A stretch of 64,000 bases of DNA from Micromonospora parathelypteridis (GCF_014201145.1 NZ_JACHDP010000001.1:5022001-5086000), one strand, 5' to 3'. Counted from the stretch's first letter, positions 49,907 through 59,024 are shown. Notes: generated from the sequence alone by a model not told the origin. Made by a program: numbers and translations.

Positions 49907-50613
49907 GCGAACCGTTGCCTGTTTGGGAACGGCCCGAGCCTCAGCCGCGGGCCGCGCCGGTGCCGTTGAGCCGCGAGAAGATCGCCGCCACGGCGATCCG
50001 GCTCGCCGACGCGCACGGCCTCGACGGCCTGTCGCTTCGAAAGATCGCCAAAGAGCTCGGCATCGGGCCGATGCGGCTCTACGACTACGTGACCAACAGA
50101 TCCGAGCTGCTCGACCTGATGGTCGACGTCGTCTACGCGCGGATCGCCGAGGTTGGCCAGCACTCCGGCTGGCGCGCCACGGCGCTGGCCATCGCCCACG
50201 CCACCCGCGATGCCGCCCTTGAGCATGAGTGGTTCTCCGACCTGCTCGGCGGAAGGCCACACCTGGGACCTCACTCGCTCGCCGTGGGCGAGGCGACCGC
50301 GGCCGCGCTGAGCCAGGCGCCCGGCGTGCGCGGCATCGACGATCTCCAACGGGCCGTGGGCGCCCTCAACGCCTTCATCATCGGAGCGGTCCGCAGGGAG
50401 GTCACCGAGCGACGTACCGCCCGGTCCACCGGCACCGACGAAGCCGCCTTCCAGGCCAGCCTCGGTCCCTATCTCACGCGCATGTTGGAAACCGGCAGGT
50501 ACCCCACCATCGCCCGGCTCGTCATCGACGGCGCCCACCTCAACGCCGAGGAGACCTTCGACCACAACCTGGCCATCGTCTTGGACGGCATCACCAGCCG
50601 ACCCCGCACGTGA
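49888..50613 (+). CDS. TetR-family regulator with TetR_C-type ligand domain
   Basis: The 241-residue protein has a Pro-rich N-terminal arm (EPLPVWERPEPQPRAAPVPL), the HTH IAATAIRLADAHGLDGLSLR and KIAKELGIGPMRLYDYVTNR, and a C-terminal domain with LNAFIIGAVRREVTERRTAR like TetR/TetR_C_11 proteins. GTG 49888 is used and gives a leaderless reading. It very likely represses itself and the monooxygenase. Confidence 0.9.
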   Translation: MDTPYGSEPLPVWERPEPQPRAAPVPLSREKIAATAIRLADAHGLDGLSLRKIAKELGIGPMRLYDYVTNRSELLDLMVDVVYARIAEVGQHSGWRATALAIAHATRDAALEHEWFSDLLGGRPHLGPHSLAVGEATAAALSQAPGVRGIDDLQRAVGALNAFIIGAVRREVTERRTARSTGTDEAAFQASLGPYLTRMLETGRYPTIARLVIDGAHLNAEETFDHNLAIVLDGITSRPRT

Positions 50614-50715
50614 CCGCCGGACCCGCCGCCGAGCAGACCACTGCCCCGGTCGACGACGTCGCGAAGATCTCGCCGTCGACCGGGGTAGGTCGAACCACCG
50701 CTTTCCGGTAAACCG

Positions 50716-51381
50716 TCAGCCGCAGATCAGGTCGTCGAGCAGTGCCATCTCCCGCTCTGTGATCGCCGTTGCCCGGTCCGGGTCGGCCAGTTCGGTGGCC
50801 AGGTACAGGACCGTCGAGCGGTGCCCGTCCGGGGTGACCGCGGTGAGGGTGCTCATCCCGGGCATGGAGCCGACGTGCGCCCAGGAGCCGCCGCACCGGT
50901 TGGGTATCCACATGATGCCCAGCCCGTAGCGGATGCCTGGTCGGATCCCCTGGAACCCATCGGCCAGCACGGTCTGGCGCAGCGCGGCCATCTGTCCGGG
51001 CCGCAACAGCTGGCCGCGCCCGACCGCCTGCCAGAAGCGGGCCAGGTCGGTGGTGGTGCTGACCAGGCCGCCGGCCGAGGCCGTCACGGTCGGATTGAAG
51101 ACGGTCGTGTCGACCAGCGGCCCGTCCGGCGCGAACTGCCGGTACCCCTGGGCGTGCGGCTGAGGCAGGGTCGGCCGGTCGCCGGGGTAGAACGTGTGGG
51201 TCAGTCGCAGCGGCATCAGGATCCTGGAACGCACCTCGATGTGCCAACGGTTTCCGGTGACCCGTTCGATGAGCATCCCGGCCACGAGGTAATTGGTGTT
51301 CGAATAGCTCCACTGTGTACCGGCGGCGATCAGTGGTGGGTGCAGCATCGCGGCCGCCACCAACTGCGTCTCGGTGTAACC
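50716..51381 (-). pseudogene. Serine hydrolase/class C beta-lactamase-like, N-terminally truncated
   Basis: The residual 220 residues hold the second half of a serine beta-lactamase-like fold: WSYSNTNYLVAGMLIERVTG with the Y-x-N motif, ASAGGLVSTTTDLARFWQAV and SWAHVGSMPGMST with the H-x-G motif. The nucleophile S-x-x-K region is absent: homology begins at GYTETQLVAAAML near 51381. The open frame upstream is unrelated. Without the Ser it is inactive. Confidence 0.8.
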
Positions 51382-51476
51382 GCGCCGCCGTCGCCCACGG
51401 CAGCGCACACCCGGTGGCCGTGGTCCTCGATCAGCCGGGCGAGCCCTGCTCGGAGCCCACACCGACGTGCAGCCAC
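51382..51476 (-). pseudogene. NarL-type response-regulator receiver scrap
   Basis: From GTG 51476 (AAAGGAG upstream) the frame reads LRAGLARLIEDHGHRVCAAV then GDGGA, which corresponds to the first helix and strand of a NarL/FixJ receiver. The sequence then runs into the beta-lactamase remnant. Only about 25 residues are recognisable. Confidence 0.6.
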
Positions 51477-51496
51477 TGCCTGCTCCTTTAAGGTCG

Positions 51497-51964
51497 TCAG
51501 CCCTGTCGGCTCGTCCAGACCGGGCTCTCCACATAGTGGTTGTCGTAGCGGTCCTGGGTCTCGCCAACCTCCTGCCAGGTGGCTTCGCCCTGGTGCACCT
51601 TGTCGAGCAGCCGGTAGTAGTCGAACCGGGGCTTGCCGGGGGTGATCACAACGAGGAAGTCGGCGTCCTGGCCGTCGGCGGGGGCGAAGGCGTGCGGGGT
51701 GCTCGGCGGGACGAAGAGCGTGTCTCCCTTGTGCAGGGTGTGCAGTTCGTCGCCGACGAGCATTTCGAGGGCACCGTCGAGCACGAAGAACAGCTCGCCC
51801 GAGCCGGTGTGCAGGTGCGGCGGAGCGCCATCGGTGCCGTTCTTGAGCAGGGTGCGGTTGCTGGTCAGGGCGCCGCCGGTGTGCTCGGGGTCGAGGAGCA
51901 GCGTGATCACGCTGGCCGGGTCGCTGTCGAGAACTTCGGCCTGGGCTGCGCGTACCAGTGTCAT
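51497..51964 (-). CDS. Cupin-domain protein
   Basis: The 155-residue protein has cupin motif 1 GAPPHLHTGSGELFFVLDGA with two metal His and Glu, and motif 2 LFVPPSTPHAFAPADG with the third His. Quercetinase- or sugar-binding-like single cupins have this size. ATG 51964 follows AAGGAG. Divergent from an Rrf2 regulator with two dyads between. Confidence 0.88.
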   Translation of the reverse strand: MTLVRAAQAEVLDSDPASVITLLLDPEHTGGALTSNRTLLKNGTDGAPPHLHTGSGELFFVLDGALEMLVGDELHTLHKGDTLFVPPSTPHAFAPADGQDADFLVVITPGKPRFDYYRLLDKVHQGEATWQEVGETQDRYDNHYVESPVWTSRQG

Positions 51965-51995
51965 TGTCGGCTCCTTCGGTGTTCGTTGATTCCTA

Positions 51996-52008
51996 GACAC
52001 TAGGTGTC
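51996..52008. promoter_or_regulatory. Dyad in the cupin promoter
   Basis: GACAC-TAG-GTGTC, 32 bp upstream of the cupin start. Confidence 0.5.
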
Positions 52009-52050
52009 CAGAATCCCTGACGCTAGCGATCATGGCATCTGTCACAAACT

Positions 52051-52069
52051 CTGGACATGTAGAGTCCAG
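52051..52069. promoter_or_regulatory. Dyad immediately before the Rrf2 start
   Basis: CTGGAC-N7-GTCCAG, 4 bp before ATG 52074. Its GTCC half resembles the first dyad's GTGTCC end, so both may bind Rrf2. Confidence 0.55.
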
Positions 52070-52073
52070 GATT

Positions 52074-52550
52074 ATGCGGATGAGCCAGGGCGTCGAATGG
52101 GCCCTCCACACGTGCCTCAACCTGAGCTGGCTGGACGCCCCGGTGCCAACCAGCACCCTCGCGGCGTTCTACGAACTGCCGCCGGCTTATCTGAACAAGC
52201 AGCTCCAGGCCCTGGTCCGGGCCGGGATCCTGACGTCGACCTCGGGGCCACGCGGGGGCTTTCGGTTGGCCCGGGCCCCAGGGGCGGTCTCCCTGCTGGA
52301 CATCGTGACCGCGATCGAGGGCCCGGAGGAGCTGTTCCAGTGCGACCAGATCCTCAGCAAGGGGCCGGGGGAGCACGCGGGCGTCGACTATCGACAGTCC
52401 TGCGCGTTCGCCCAGGCCATGCGGGGTGCCGACCTGGCCTGGCGGCGGGAACTGGCCGGCAGGACCGTGGCTGACGTTCGGGCCGACGTCGAGCGCGGGC
52501 ACCCGGAGGCCCCGGCCAACACCCGGGCCAGGATCGTGGAGCTGCGCTAG
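52074..52550 (+). CDS. Rrf2-family transcriptional regulator
   Basis: The 158-residue protein starts MRMSQGVEWALHTCLNLSWL with HTH LPPAYLNKQLQALVRAGILT and SGPRGGFRLARAP. Two Cys occur in the effector region (LFQCDQILSKGP and YRQSCAFAQAM) plus one near the N-terminus. The spacing between them is longer than in classical IscR clusters, so an Fe-S cluster is possible but not certain. The cupin gene is the probable target. Confidence 0.88.
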   Translation: MRMSQGVEWALHTCLNLSWLDAPVPTSTLAAFYELPPAYLNKQLQALVRAGILTSTSGPRGGFRLARAPGAVSLLDIVTAIEGPEELFQCDQILSKGPGEHAGVDYRQSCAFAQAMRGADLAWRRELAGRTVADVRADVERGHPEAPANTRARIVELR

Positions 52551-52564
52551 CGCCGGGGATCCGG

Positions 52565-53236
52565 TCAGGCGAGCCGGGCGTCGTGGGCGAGCAGCGCGAT
52601 CTGGGTACGGTTGTCGAGATCCAGCTTGGTCAGGATGTGCGAGACGTGAGCCTTGACCGTGGTGACGCTCATCAGCAGCTCGGTGGCGATCTCGGCGTTG
52701 GAGCGTCCCTGCGCGATCGCCAGCACGACGTCGCGTTCCCGGGGCGTGAGCAGGGCCAGCCGGTCGCGCGCCTGCAGTGAGGACTCGGCCCCGGACGCCA
52801 CCCGCTGCATGAGACGGCGCGTCACGCCCGGCGACAGCATCGGGTTGCCGGCCGCGACGGCGCGTACCGCCAGGCTGATCCGCTCCGGCGGGGTGTCCTT
52901 GAGCAGGAAGCCGCTGGCGCCGGCCCGTAGGGCCCGCACCACGTGCTCGTCGGTGTCGAACGTGGTGAGCACGATGATCTCGGGCGGCCGGTGGCGGCGG
53001 CGCAGGCGCTCGGTGGCGGTGATGCCGTTGACGCCCGGCATCCGGATGTCCATCAGCACCACGTCGGGCAGGTGCCGGTCCACCGCGGTGATCGCCGCAC
53101 CGCCGTCGGCGGCCTCGCCCACGACGACGATCCCGTCGGCGCCGTCGAGCATCATCGTCAGCATTCCCCGAACGAGGGGGTCGTCGTCGACGATGACGAC
53201 CCGGATCGGGTCCGTCACGTCGGCCACGGCAGCCAT
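52565..53236 (-). CDS. NarL/LuxR-family response regulator
   Basis: The 223-residue protein has a receiver with VVIVDDDPLVRGMLTMML, D63 in VVLMDIRMPG and the Lys in FLLKDTPP, and a LuxR HTH LTPRERDVVLAIAQGRSNAE with VKAHVSHILTKL. The start at 53236 overlaps the kinase 3' end by 22 nt. Downstream target not predictable. Confidence 0.92.
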   Translation of the reverse strand: MAAVADVTDPIRVVIVDDDPLVRGMLTMMLDGADGIVVVGEAADGGAAITAVDRHLPDVVLMDIRMPGVNGITATERLRRRHRPPEIIVLTTFDTDEHVVRALRAGASGFLLKDTPPERISLAVRAVAAGNPMLSPGVTRRLMQRVASGAESSLQARDRLALLTPRERDVVLAIAQGRSNAEIATELLMSVTTVKAHVSHILTKLDLDNRTQIALLAHDARLA

Positions 53237-54375
53237 GCGGTGAGGTGGAACCGACCCGAGGCGTCGATGTGATGGGTGACGCGACCACCGGTGAGGGCGG
53301 CCCGTTCGGCGAGACCGATCAGGCCGGCTCCGCCGTCCCCGGTGGCACCGCTGTCGGGCGTGGTCGGGTTGCTCACCGCGATGTCCAGACCGGACCCGGG
53401 TGTGCCGCCGAGAGCGAGCCGGACCGGCTGCCCGGCGGCGTGCTTGCGGGCGTTGGTCAGCGCCTCCTGTGCGATTCGGTAGGCGGTGCGGCCGACCGTC
53501 GGGGGGAGGTCGACCGGCGGGCCGAGCGGGTCGTCGACCTCGATCTGCTGTCCGGCGGCCCGTGCCTCCTCGACCAGGCGCGGCAGGTCGGCGAGGGTCT
53601 GCCCGGGTGGTGCGTCCGCCGGCGACTCGGTGTCGTCGCTGCGCAGCAGCGTGATGACCTCGCGCAGTTCGTCGAGGGCGTGGTGTGCGCTGGCGCGGAT
53701 CACCCCGGCGGCGGCGCTGAGCCGCTCGGGTGGCGCGTCCGGCCGGTACTCCATCGCGCCGGCGGCCGCCGCGAGCAGCGAGAGCCGGTGCGCCAGCACG
53801 TCGTGCATCTCCCGCGCGATCCGGCTGCGCTCGGCCGCCCGCGCCTCCATGACCCGCCGTTCCTGCTCCTGCTCAGCCCGCCAGGCCCGGTCCCGCAGTG
53901 CGGCCAGCAGGGCGTGCCGGGCCTGCGCCCAGGTGCCCCAGCCCAGCAGGGCCGCGTAGGCGGCCGTCATCAGCACCAGCCGCCACGCGTACGGCAGGCT
54001 GGGCATCGGCCGCCAGATCGCCTGCACCGCCTCGCCTGCCACGCCGATCGCCGCCACCGCCGCAGCCTGCCGGAACGGCCGGTTGCGGGCGGTGAACAGC
54101 ACCGCGAAGCTCGCCACCGGGGTGACCACCGGCGACAGCGCGACCAGCAGACCGGCCAGCACACCACCCACCTCCGGGCGGCGGGCAACCAACGGGACGA
54201 GGGTCAGGGCGGCTACCGCCAGCGCGACGTCGGCGCGGATCAAGAGGGTGGAGCTGGAGCGGGTGGCAGACCACAGCACGGTCGCGACGAGGAGACCGAT
54301 CGCCACGGTCGAGACACCCACCGGGGCGGTACGCCACGCCCGCGGTGGGCCAGCATCGCATGTCGCCGCGTCCAC
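53215..54375 (-). CDS. NarX-type sensor histidine kinase (HisKA_3)
   Basis: The 386-residue protein has four to five predicted helices in residues 20-150 (VSTVAIGLLVATVLWSA, VLAGLLVALSPVVTPVASFA, LVLMTAAYAALLGWG), then a HisKA_3 H-box AREMHDVLAHRLSLLAAAAG with His191, and a HATPase_c end with AYRIAQEALTNARKHA and GGAGLIGLAERAAL. No periplasmic sensor is evident, as in DesK-like membrane sensing. Coupled to the regulator. Confidence 0.92.
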   Translation of the reverse strand: MDAATCDAGPPRAWRTAPVGVSTVAIGLLVATVLWSATRSSSTLLIRADVALAVAALTLVPLVARRPEVGGVLAGLLVALSPVVTPVASFAVLFTARNRPFRQAAAVAAIGVAGEAVQAIWRPMPSLPYAWRLVLMTAAYAALLGWGTWAQARHALLAALRDRAWRAEQEQERRVMEARAAERSRIAREMHDVLAHRLSLLAAAAGAMEYRPDAPPERLSAAAGVIRASAHHALDELREVITLLRSDDTESPADAPPGQTLADLPRLVEEARAAGQQIEVDDPLGPPVDLPPTVGRTAYRIAQEALTNARKHAAGQPVRLALGGTPGSGLDIAVSNPTTPDSGATGDGGAGLIGLAERAALTGGRVTHHIDASGRFHLTAWLPWPT

Positions 54376-54505
54376 CAGCGCAGGCTACTGGGCTCGTGGC
54401 GGGCCGGACCACCTCCTTTGGTAGTACCCGGTGCTGCCAACGGATGTAGCCGCTGTGGCGTCTGGACCGACGTGCCCGGCCCGGCCGGGTCCGCAGACTC
54501 AGGGC

Positions 54506-54907
54506 ATGACGAACAACCTTCTCCTGCGTCGAGCCGCGGTGGCGGCCGGCGCGATCCTGGTGGCGACGGCCGAGTTCGCGATCCTGCACTCGGCGGCCGA
54601 CGTCGACCTGGCGGCCAACTCCGGAAACTCGACCCGGCAGATTGCGGCGGCCGCGGTCGTCGTGGCCGCCGCGGTCGCGGCACTGGCCGGTTGGGCGCTG
54701 CTCGCGGTGCTGGAACGGCTGACCAACCGGGCCCGTGTGTGGTGGACCTCGATCGCGGTCGCGGTCCTGCTGCTGTCGCTCCTGGTCGGGCCACCGAGCG
54801 GCGTCGGCGGGGGAGCGAAGGCGACTCTCGCGCTGCTCCACCTGAGCGTCGGCGTCGTCCTCATCCTCGGCCTGCCCCGGGCGCGCCCGGAGAGGCTGAA
54901 CCGATGA
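54506..54907 (+). CDS. DUF6069-type four-helix membrane protein
   Basis: The 133-residue protein has four hydrophobic segments (AAVAAGAILVATAEFAIL, IAAAAVVVAAAVAALAGWAL, WTSIAVAVLLLSLLVG, ALLHLSVGVVLILGLPRA), the layout of DUF6069 proteins near two-component genes in actinomycetes. ATG 54506 is the first Met of the hydrophobic stretch. It overlaps the next gene by 4 nt (ATGA), so the two are coupled. Divergent from the kinase. Confidence 0.78.
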   Translation: MTNNLLLRRAAVAAGAILVATAEFAILHSAADVDLAANSGNSTRQIAAAAVVVAAAVAALAGWALLAVLERLTNRARVWWTSIAVAVLLLSLLVGPPSGVGGGAKATLALLHLSVGVVLILGLPRARPERLNR

Positions 54908-55377
54908 CCGCGCTGACCGTACGAAAGCAGGACGGGGTCTTCGTTCTCGACTCCGGTGCCGGGGGTTGCGCCTCGCTGCGTACCGGCTGGACCTGGCGGC
55001 GCGGCGAGATCCGCACCGGCGCGGGCCTCTGGACGGTCGCGCCGACCGATCGCCGGCGCATCGGGGTCACCGCCCAGACCGAGCACGGCGTGGCGGTGCG
55101 GCTCGACCCGCTCCGGTCGCACGTGCCGGGGCCCGGCGGGGTGGCGCGCTGGGCGCCCGGTCGCTGCGGCGGTGAGCTGGTACGCGACGGGCACCGGATC
55201 GCGGTGCGCCTCCCCGGACGGCTCGGCGGGCCGATCCGCGTCGACGTCACGGGCGTTTGGGCCGAGGTGGAGTTGGTGACGCTGACCGCCTGCTTCGCAC
55301 TGATGAGTCGCCGGCGGCAGCGCACCTTGAACACCATGGCGGTGATCAGCATCGCCACGCAGGGCCCCGTAGGTTGA
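54904..55377 (+). CDS. Protein of unknown function, coupled to DUF6069
   Basis: The 157-residue protein is beta-rich: MTALTVRKQDGVFVLDSGAG, SLRTGWTWRRGEIRTGAGLW, GHRIAVRLPGRLGG, ending in a hydrophobic VWAEVELVTLTACFALMSRR. The repeated strands and terminal hydrophobic helix recall tubby/LURP-one-like membrane proteins, but the match is weak. ATG 54904 overlaps the upstream TGA. Confidence 0.6.
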   Translation: MTALTVRKQDGVFVLDSGAGGCASLRTGWTWRRGEIRTGAGLWTVAPTDRRRIGVTAQTEHGVAVRLDPLRSHVPGPGGVARWAPGRCGGELVRDGHRIAVRLPGRLGGPIRVDVTGVWAEVELVTLTACFALMSRRRQRTLNTMAVISIATQGPVG

Positions 55378-55478
55378 CGCGGGCACCCAGGGCGCTTGGG
55401 GCCGCCGTGTCCAGCGGGCCTGGGCGTCACTGTAAAGGCCTTTGTCGCCTAGGCCATGTCGAGGGTAGTGTGTGGGGC

Positions 55479-56060
55479 ATGGCCACGCACGAGAGCCAGG
55501 ACACGGCCGACCCGCGGATCCCCGCGCCGGCCGCGGCGATCGTGGACCTGCTCAACTCCCGGCCACACGCCACACCGGCACTACCGGACACCCTCGACGA
55601 TCCCCGGCAGGCCGGCGCGATCCTCAGCCCGTTCGATCCCACGGCGGAGGACGCCCCGACCCCCGTCCGACTCGAGCGGGTCCGCGCCGTCCGTGATCAC
55701 CTGATCGCGGTGTTGGCGGCCGACACGCCGGCGCGAACCGCCCAGGCCTGGACGATGGTGACCGAGCAGGGCAACGAGCTCACATTCCGGCAAACCTTCA
55801 CGCCGGACGGGCAACCACAGCTACTGCAGGTGTCCGGCGATCCGGTCGTGGGCCGGATCGTGCTCACCGTCGCCGAACTCGTCAACGCGAGCACCTGGTC
55901 GCGGCTGCGCATCTGCGGTAACGACATGTGCTCCCGCGTCTTCTACGACACGACCCGCAGCCGCACCCAGCGCTGGCACTCCTACGAGATCTGCGGCAAC
56001 CGAACGAACGTCGCCGCCTACCGGGCACGCGCCCGCGGATCCCGCACCAGCGGCGATTAG
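55479..56060 (+). CDS. CGNR zinc-finger (ABATE-like) regulator
   Basis: The 193-residue protein ends with CGNDMCSRVFYDTTRSRTQR and WHSYEICGNRTNVAAYRAR, the CGNR motif, in which C-x4-C and a later C bind zinc and CGNR contacts DNA or ligand. The N-terminal 140 residues resemble the ABATE stress-sensing part. Putative one-component regulator; no divergent target is obvious. GTGTGGGG lies before ATG 55479. Confidence 0.8.
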   Translation: MATHESQDTADPRIPAPAAAIVDLLNSRPHATPALPDTLDDPRQAGAILSPFDPTAEDAPTPVRLERVRAVRDHLIAVLAADTPARTAQAWTMVTEQGNELTFRQTFTPDGQPQLLQVSGDPVVGRIVLTVAELVNASTWSRLRICGNDMCSRVFYDTTRSRTQRWHSYEICGNRTNVAAYRARARGSRTSGD

Positions 56061-56138
56061 CTCGACACCGTGGCCGTTCGTGTCGGGCGGCAGTCAGGGT
56101 GACGCGAACGAGCACCGTCCGGGATAGCCTTGCCGTAT

Positions 56139-56426
56139 ATGGCTACCTATCGCAGTGCATCAGTGCTTCTCTCCGCAGACGGCACCAGGACCCCGGGGAC
56201 TGCCGCGCTCTTCGCCGAGCCCGCCCGCAGGGGTGGGATCCCTCCGTGGGCAGGTGACTTCCGACCCGCCAACAGCGCCGGCAACGGCCCCAAGAACGCG
56301 GTCGGGAAGACCTTCACCCTGGAGTTGCCCGACGGCAGCACCGGCAAGGTCGTGGTCCAGAGCCTCAAGAGCGGAAAGGGAGGCGTCGTACTGGCGTTGA
56401 TGGGCGAGGACGCGCCCCCCTTCTGA
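56139..56426 (+). CDS. Small unknown protein
   Basis: The 95-residue frame MATYRSASVLLSADGTRTPG, with VGKTFTLELPDGSTGKVVVQ and SLKSGKGGVVLALMGE, is beta-rich, like a small single-domain protein. ATG 56139 has no SD and may be leaderless; TTG 56130 is an alternative. Family not recognised. Confidence 0.6.
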   Translation: MATYRSASVLLSADGTRTPGTAALFAEPARRGGIPPWAGDFRPANSAGNGPKNAVGKTFTLELPDGSTGKVVVQSLKSGKGGVVLALMGEDAPPF

Positions 56427-56477
56427 TCGCCACCCGGCCGATGTCAATGCCTTCGGCCCCGCCGACAGGGCCACCGG

Positions 56478-56918
56478 TCAGCGACGGCCGGTGGCCAGGG
56501 CGACGAGATACTGTCCGCCGCCTGTGTCGACGCTCGCGGTGACCGGCAGCCCGGGCACCAGCCGGGAGAACCGGTCTACCAACCAGTCCGCCGCCTCCTG
56601 GGCGTCCTTCTTGCTCGGACAGCGGGCGACCAACTCGCGGCCACCCTTGCGTTCGAGCCGCTCGGCGACGGTGATCAGCGGCGCGGGCTCCACCACATGC
56701 AGATGGTCCGGCCAGGCGATGACCACCTTGACCGCGCCCTTGCGGGTGTTGCAGGCACGGTGCGCGAGTCGCTCGGTGACCTTGGCCTTCTTGTCGGCGG
56801 TCCGGCTGTCGACGCTGGGGCCACGCGGGTCGTTCACCGACCTGTCGGCGTCGACCGGCTCGTCGCACACCCAGCATCGCCAACTGTCACGACTCGCGAC
56901 GTCATCGAGAAGACTCAT
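56478..56918 (-). CDS. Small protein with HNH-like zinc-ribbon start
   Basis: The 146-residue protein has CWVCDEPVD near residue 15 and RLAHRACNTRKG near 50, the C-x2-C and H-x-x-CN spacing of HNH endonuclease zinc sites, but the catalytic HH/HN core is incomplete, so nuclease activity is doubtful. The second half (AADWLVDRFSRLVPGLPVTA) is unfamiliar. Confidence 0.6.
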   Translation of the reverse strand: MSLLDDVASRDSWRCWVCDEPVDADRSVNDPRGPSVDSRTADKKAKVTERLAHRACNTRKGAVKVVIAWPDHLHVVEPAPLITVAERLERKGGRELVARCPSKKDAQEAADWLVDRFSRLVPGLPVTASVDTGGGQYLVALATGRR

Positions 56919-56994
56919 CCGAGCAAACTAGCCTGTCAGCCTGGGCACCGGCGTTCTGGCGTACGCATCGGCCCTGGGGTCCGGCGAGTCCTCG

Positions 56995-57747
56995 TCAAAC
57001 GGTCGCCGAGTCGCCGGGCCGCAGGTCGACGAGTACGTCCGCCAGGCCCGCTTCCGCGAAGGCACGCACGACGTCGTCGGCACCTTCGGTGTAGTGCCCC
57101 CAGCCGTCCTGGTGCACCGGCACCACCGCTCGGACGCCGAGCAGGGCCGCCGCCCGTGCCGCCAGTTCCGCGGTCAGGGTGAGGAAACCCTCGCCGCGTA
57201 CCGCGATGTAGGCCGCGCCGAGGTTGAGGATCGCGATCTCTATCGCCGGGAACCGTTCCGCGACGACCGCCACGACATCCACCGAGGCGTTGTCACCACT
57301 GACGTAGACGGTCGGCCAGCCGCTCGCCTCCAACACGAACCCGATGACCGGGCCGTTGACCACGCCGATCTCCGGTGTGCCGTGCAACGCCGGAACCGCC
57401 GTGACGCGAATGTCGCCGACCTGGGTGTCCTCGAACGGCCGCAGGCCGATGGCGCCGGGACCGAGTTTCGGGAACCCCGCCGCGGTGGTGAGCACGCGCG
57501 GGGCGCGTCGCGCGTACTCGCGCCCGGAGATGTCGAGGTTGTCGATGTGGTGCTCGTGCGAAACGAGCACCACATCGACCTGGTCGAGGTCCTCAGCGGC
57601 GCTTGGTCCGGTCAGCTTGGTCGCGGTGACCGGCCCGCTCTGGTACGTCCGTGGTTCGTCGAACGTCGGGTCCAACACGAGGCGGGAGCCCGCGTAGTCC
57701 AGGACCGCCGTCGGCCCGCCGATGACGCGTACGGTCGGCTTGTTCAT
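56995..57747 (-). CDS. Metallo-beta-lactamase-fold hydrolase (UlaG-like)
   Basis: The 250-residue protein has VDVVLVSHEHHIDNLDISGR with the H-x-H-x-D-like metal motif (SHEHHID), VTAVPALHGTPE, TVYVSGDNASVDVV and VVPVHQDGWGHY as later metal ligands. This fits UlaG/YjcS-like MBL proteins of unknown substrate. ATG 57747 follows GGGAGAAG. It lies downstream of the SnoaL and PPOX genes on the same strand. Confidence 0.87.
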   Translation of the reverse strand: MNKPTVRVIGGPTAVLDYAGSRLVLDPTFDEPRTYQSGPVTATKLTGPSAAEDLDQVDVVLVSHEHHIDNLDISGREYARRAPRVLTTAAGFPKLGPGAIGLRPFEDTQVGDIRVTAVPALHGTPEIGVVNGPVIGFVLEASGWPTVYVSGDNASVDVVAVVAERFPAIEIAILNLGAAYIAVRGEGFLTLTAELAARAAALLGVRAVVPVHQDGWGHYTEGADDVVRAFAEAGLADVLVDLRPGDSATV

Positions 57748-57826
57748 GTTCTTCTCCCTGGTTCCTGCGCGCGCGCAGGTGTCGGCGTGATCGTGTCGCC
57801 GGGCTACCGGTGGTCGTCCGGTGCTG

Positions 57827-58306
57827 TTACCGGAGCGGTAGGTCGGTGTCGTCCCCCGAGGGCCGCGGGCCGTGGAAGCGGCGCTCGTCCGGGGTGATGG
57901 GGACATCGTTGATGCTGGCTTCGCGGCGGCTCATGTAGCCGTGATCGTCGAACTCCCACTGCTCGTTGCCGTAGCTTCGCCACCACTGGCCGGCGGCGTC
58001 GTGCCACTCGTACTGGAACCGTACGGCGATGCGGTTCTGGTGGAACGCCCACAGCTGTTTACGCAGGACGTAGTCGAGTTCGCGTTCCCACTTCTCGGTC
58101 AGAAACGCTTCGATCTCGTCGCGGCCGGTCAGGAAGGTGGATCGATTGCGCCAGGTGCTGTCGGGTGTGTAGGCGGCGGCGACGCGCTGGGGATCGCGGG
58201 TGTTCCAGGCGTCTTCGGCGGCCTGGACCTTGATCCGAGCGGTTTCTTCTGTGAATGGGGGCACCGGGTGTCGCAGCGGTGCGCTGTCGTTGGCGTCAGT
58301 GCTCAT
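57827..58306 (-). CDS. DUF1348/SnoaL-like NTF2-fold protein
   Basis: The 159-residue protein has [24 protein letters not shown] NTF2 start and [40 protein letters not shown], characteristic of DUF1348. Its ATG overlaps the upstream PPOX gene by 11 nt, so the two are coupled. It may bind a small ligand; no catalysis is assigned. Confidence 0.87.
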   Translation of the reverse strand: MSTDANDSAPLRHPVPPFTEETARIKVQAAEDAWNTRDPQRVAAAYTPDSTWRNRSTFLTGRDEIEAFLTEKWERELDYVLRKQLWAFHQNRIAVRFQYEWHDAAGQWWRSYGNEQWEFDDHGYMSRREASINDVPITPDERRFHGPRPSGDDTDLPLR

Positions 58307-58979
58307 GGCTGTCCCTGTCTCGGCTCGGGGCGGGGAGGGGGCGACCGTGCAGTTGCTCGCGTAGGGCGCGGTTGTCCGCGCGCAGGCGAGCGAGTTCGTC
58401 GCGCATCGGGGCGAGCGCGTCCGACAGTTCCGCCTCGGTGAAGCGCGGCGTGATGTGTTGGGGGCAGTTCCAGTCGTAGCCCCGCACATCGACGGTTATC
58501 AACCGTTCCACCTTGCCCGGCCTCCCGGGCACGCCAAGCCCTTCCATCAGGCCTTCGGCTTCGCGGTCACGTACGTCGGTGACGTGGGCCGTGCCGATGA
58601 TTTTGAGGCGGCGTTGGTGGGGGTAGTCCATGAGTAGTAGTGATACCTGCGGCGAGGCCCCGAGGTTGCCGACTGACAGATATTGCCGGTTGCCGCGCAG
58701 GTCGGCCCAGGCGAGGACGCTGTGCCCGTCGACCGGGTCGAGCACGTGCAGGAAGCCGGGCGGTCCACCGCGGTGCTGCAGGTACGGCCAGCCGTTCTCG
58801 CCGACCGTGGCGAGGTAGAAGCTGTCGCGTTCGGCGATGAAGGCGGCCTCATCGGTGCCGAGCACCGCGTCGGTGTCCCAGCCGGCGACCATGCGCTGGA
58901 TGGCCGGCCGGCTGCCGTAGCGGTGTTGAGCGGCGGCCACCGACGGAGTGGTCAGTTCTTGCAGGTAGCGATGTGGCAT
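58296..58979 (-). CDS. Pyridoxamine-5'-phosphate-oxidase-like (PPOX) flavin protein
   Basis: The 227-residue protein has the split-barrel signature: [74 protein letters not shown]420/FMN-binding PPOX members reduce small electrophiles. A coiled-coil-like C-terminus ([20 protein letters not shown]) is unusual for the family and could mediate oligomerisation. Promoter TTGACA/TAGTCT lies upstream. Confidence 0.87.
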   Translation of the reverse strand: MPHRYLQELTTPSVAAAQHRYGSRPAIQRMVAGWDTDAVLGTDEAAFIAERDSFYLATVGENGWPYLQHRGGPPGFLHVLDPVDGHSVLAWADLRGNRQYLSVGNLGASPQVSLLLMDYPHQRRLKIIGTAHVTDVRDREAEGLMEGLGVPGRPGKVERLITVDVRGYDWNCPQHITPRFTEAELSDALAPMRDELARLRADNRALREQLHGRPLPAPSRDRDSHEH

Positions 58980-59024
58980 GACGCTCGACCTCTCTAACCG
59001 CCTTAACCTCTTTTGCCGGTGAGA

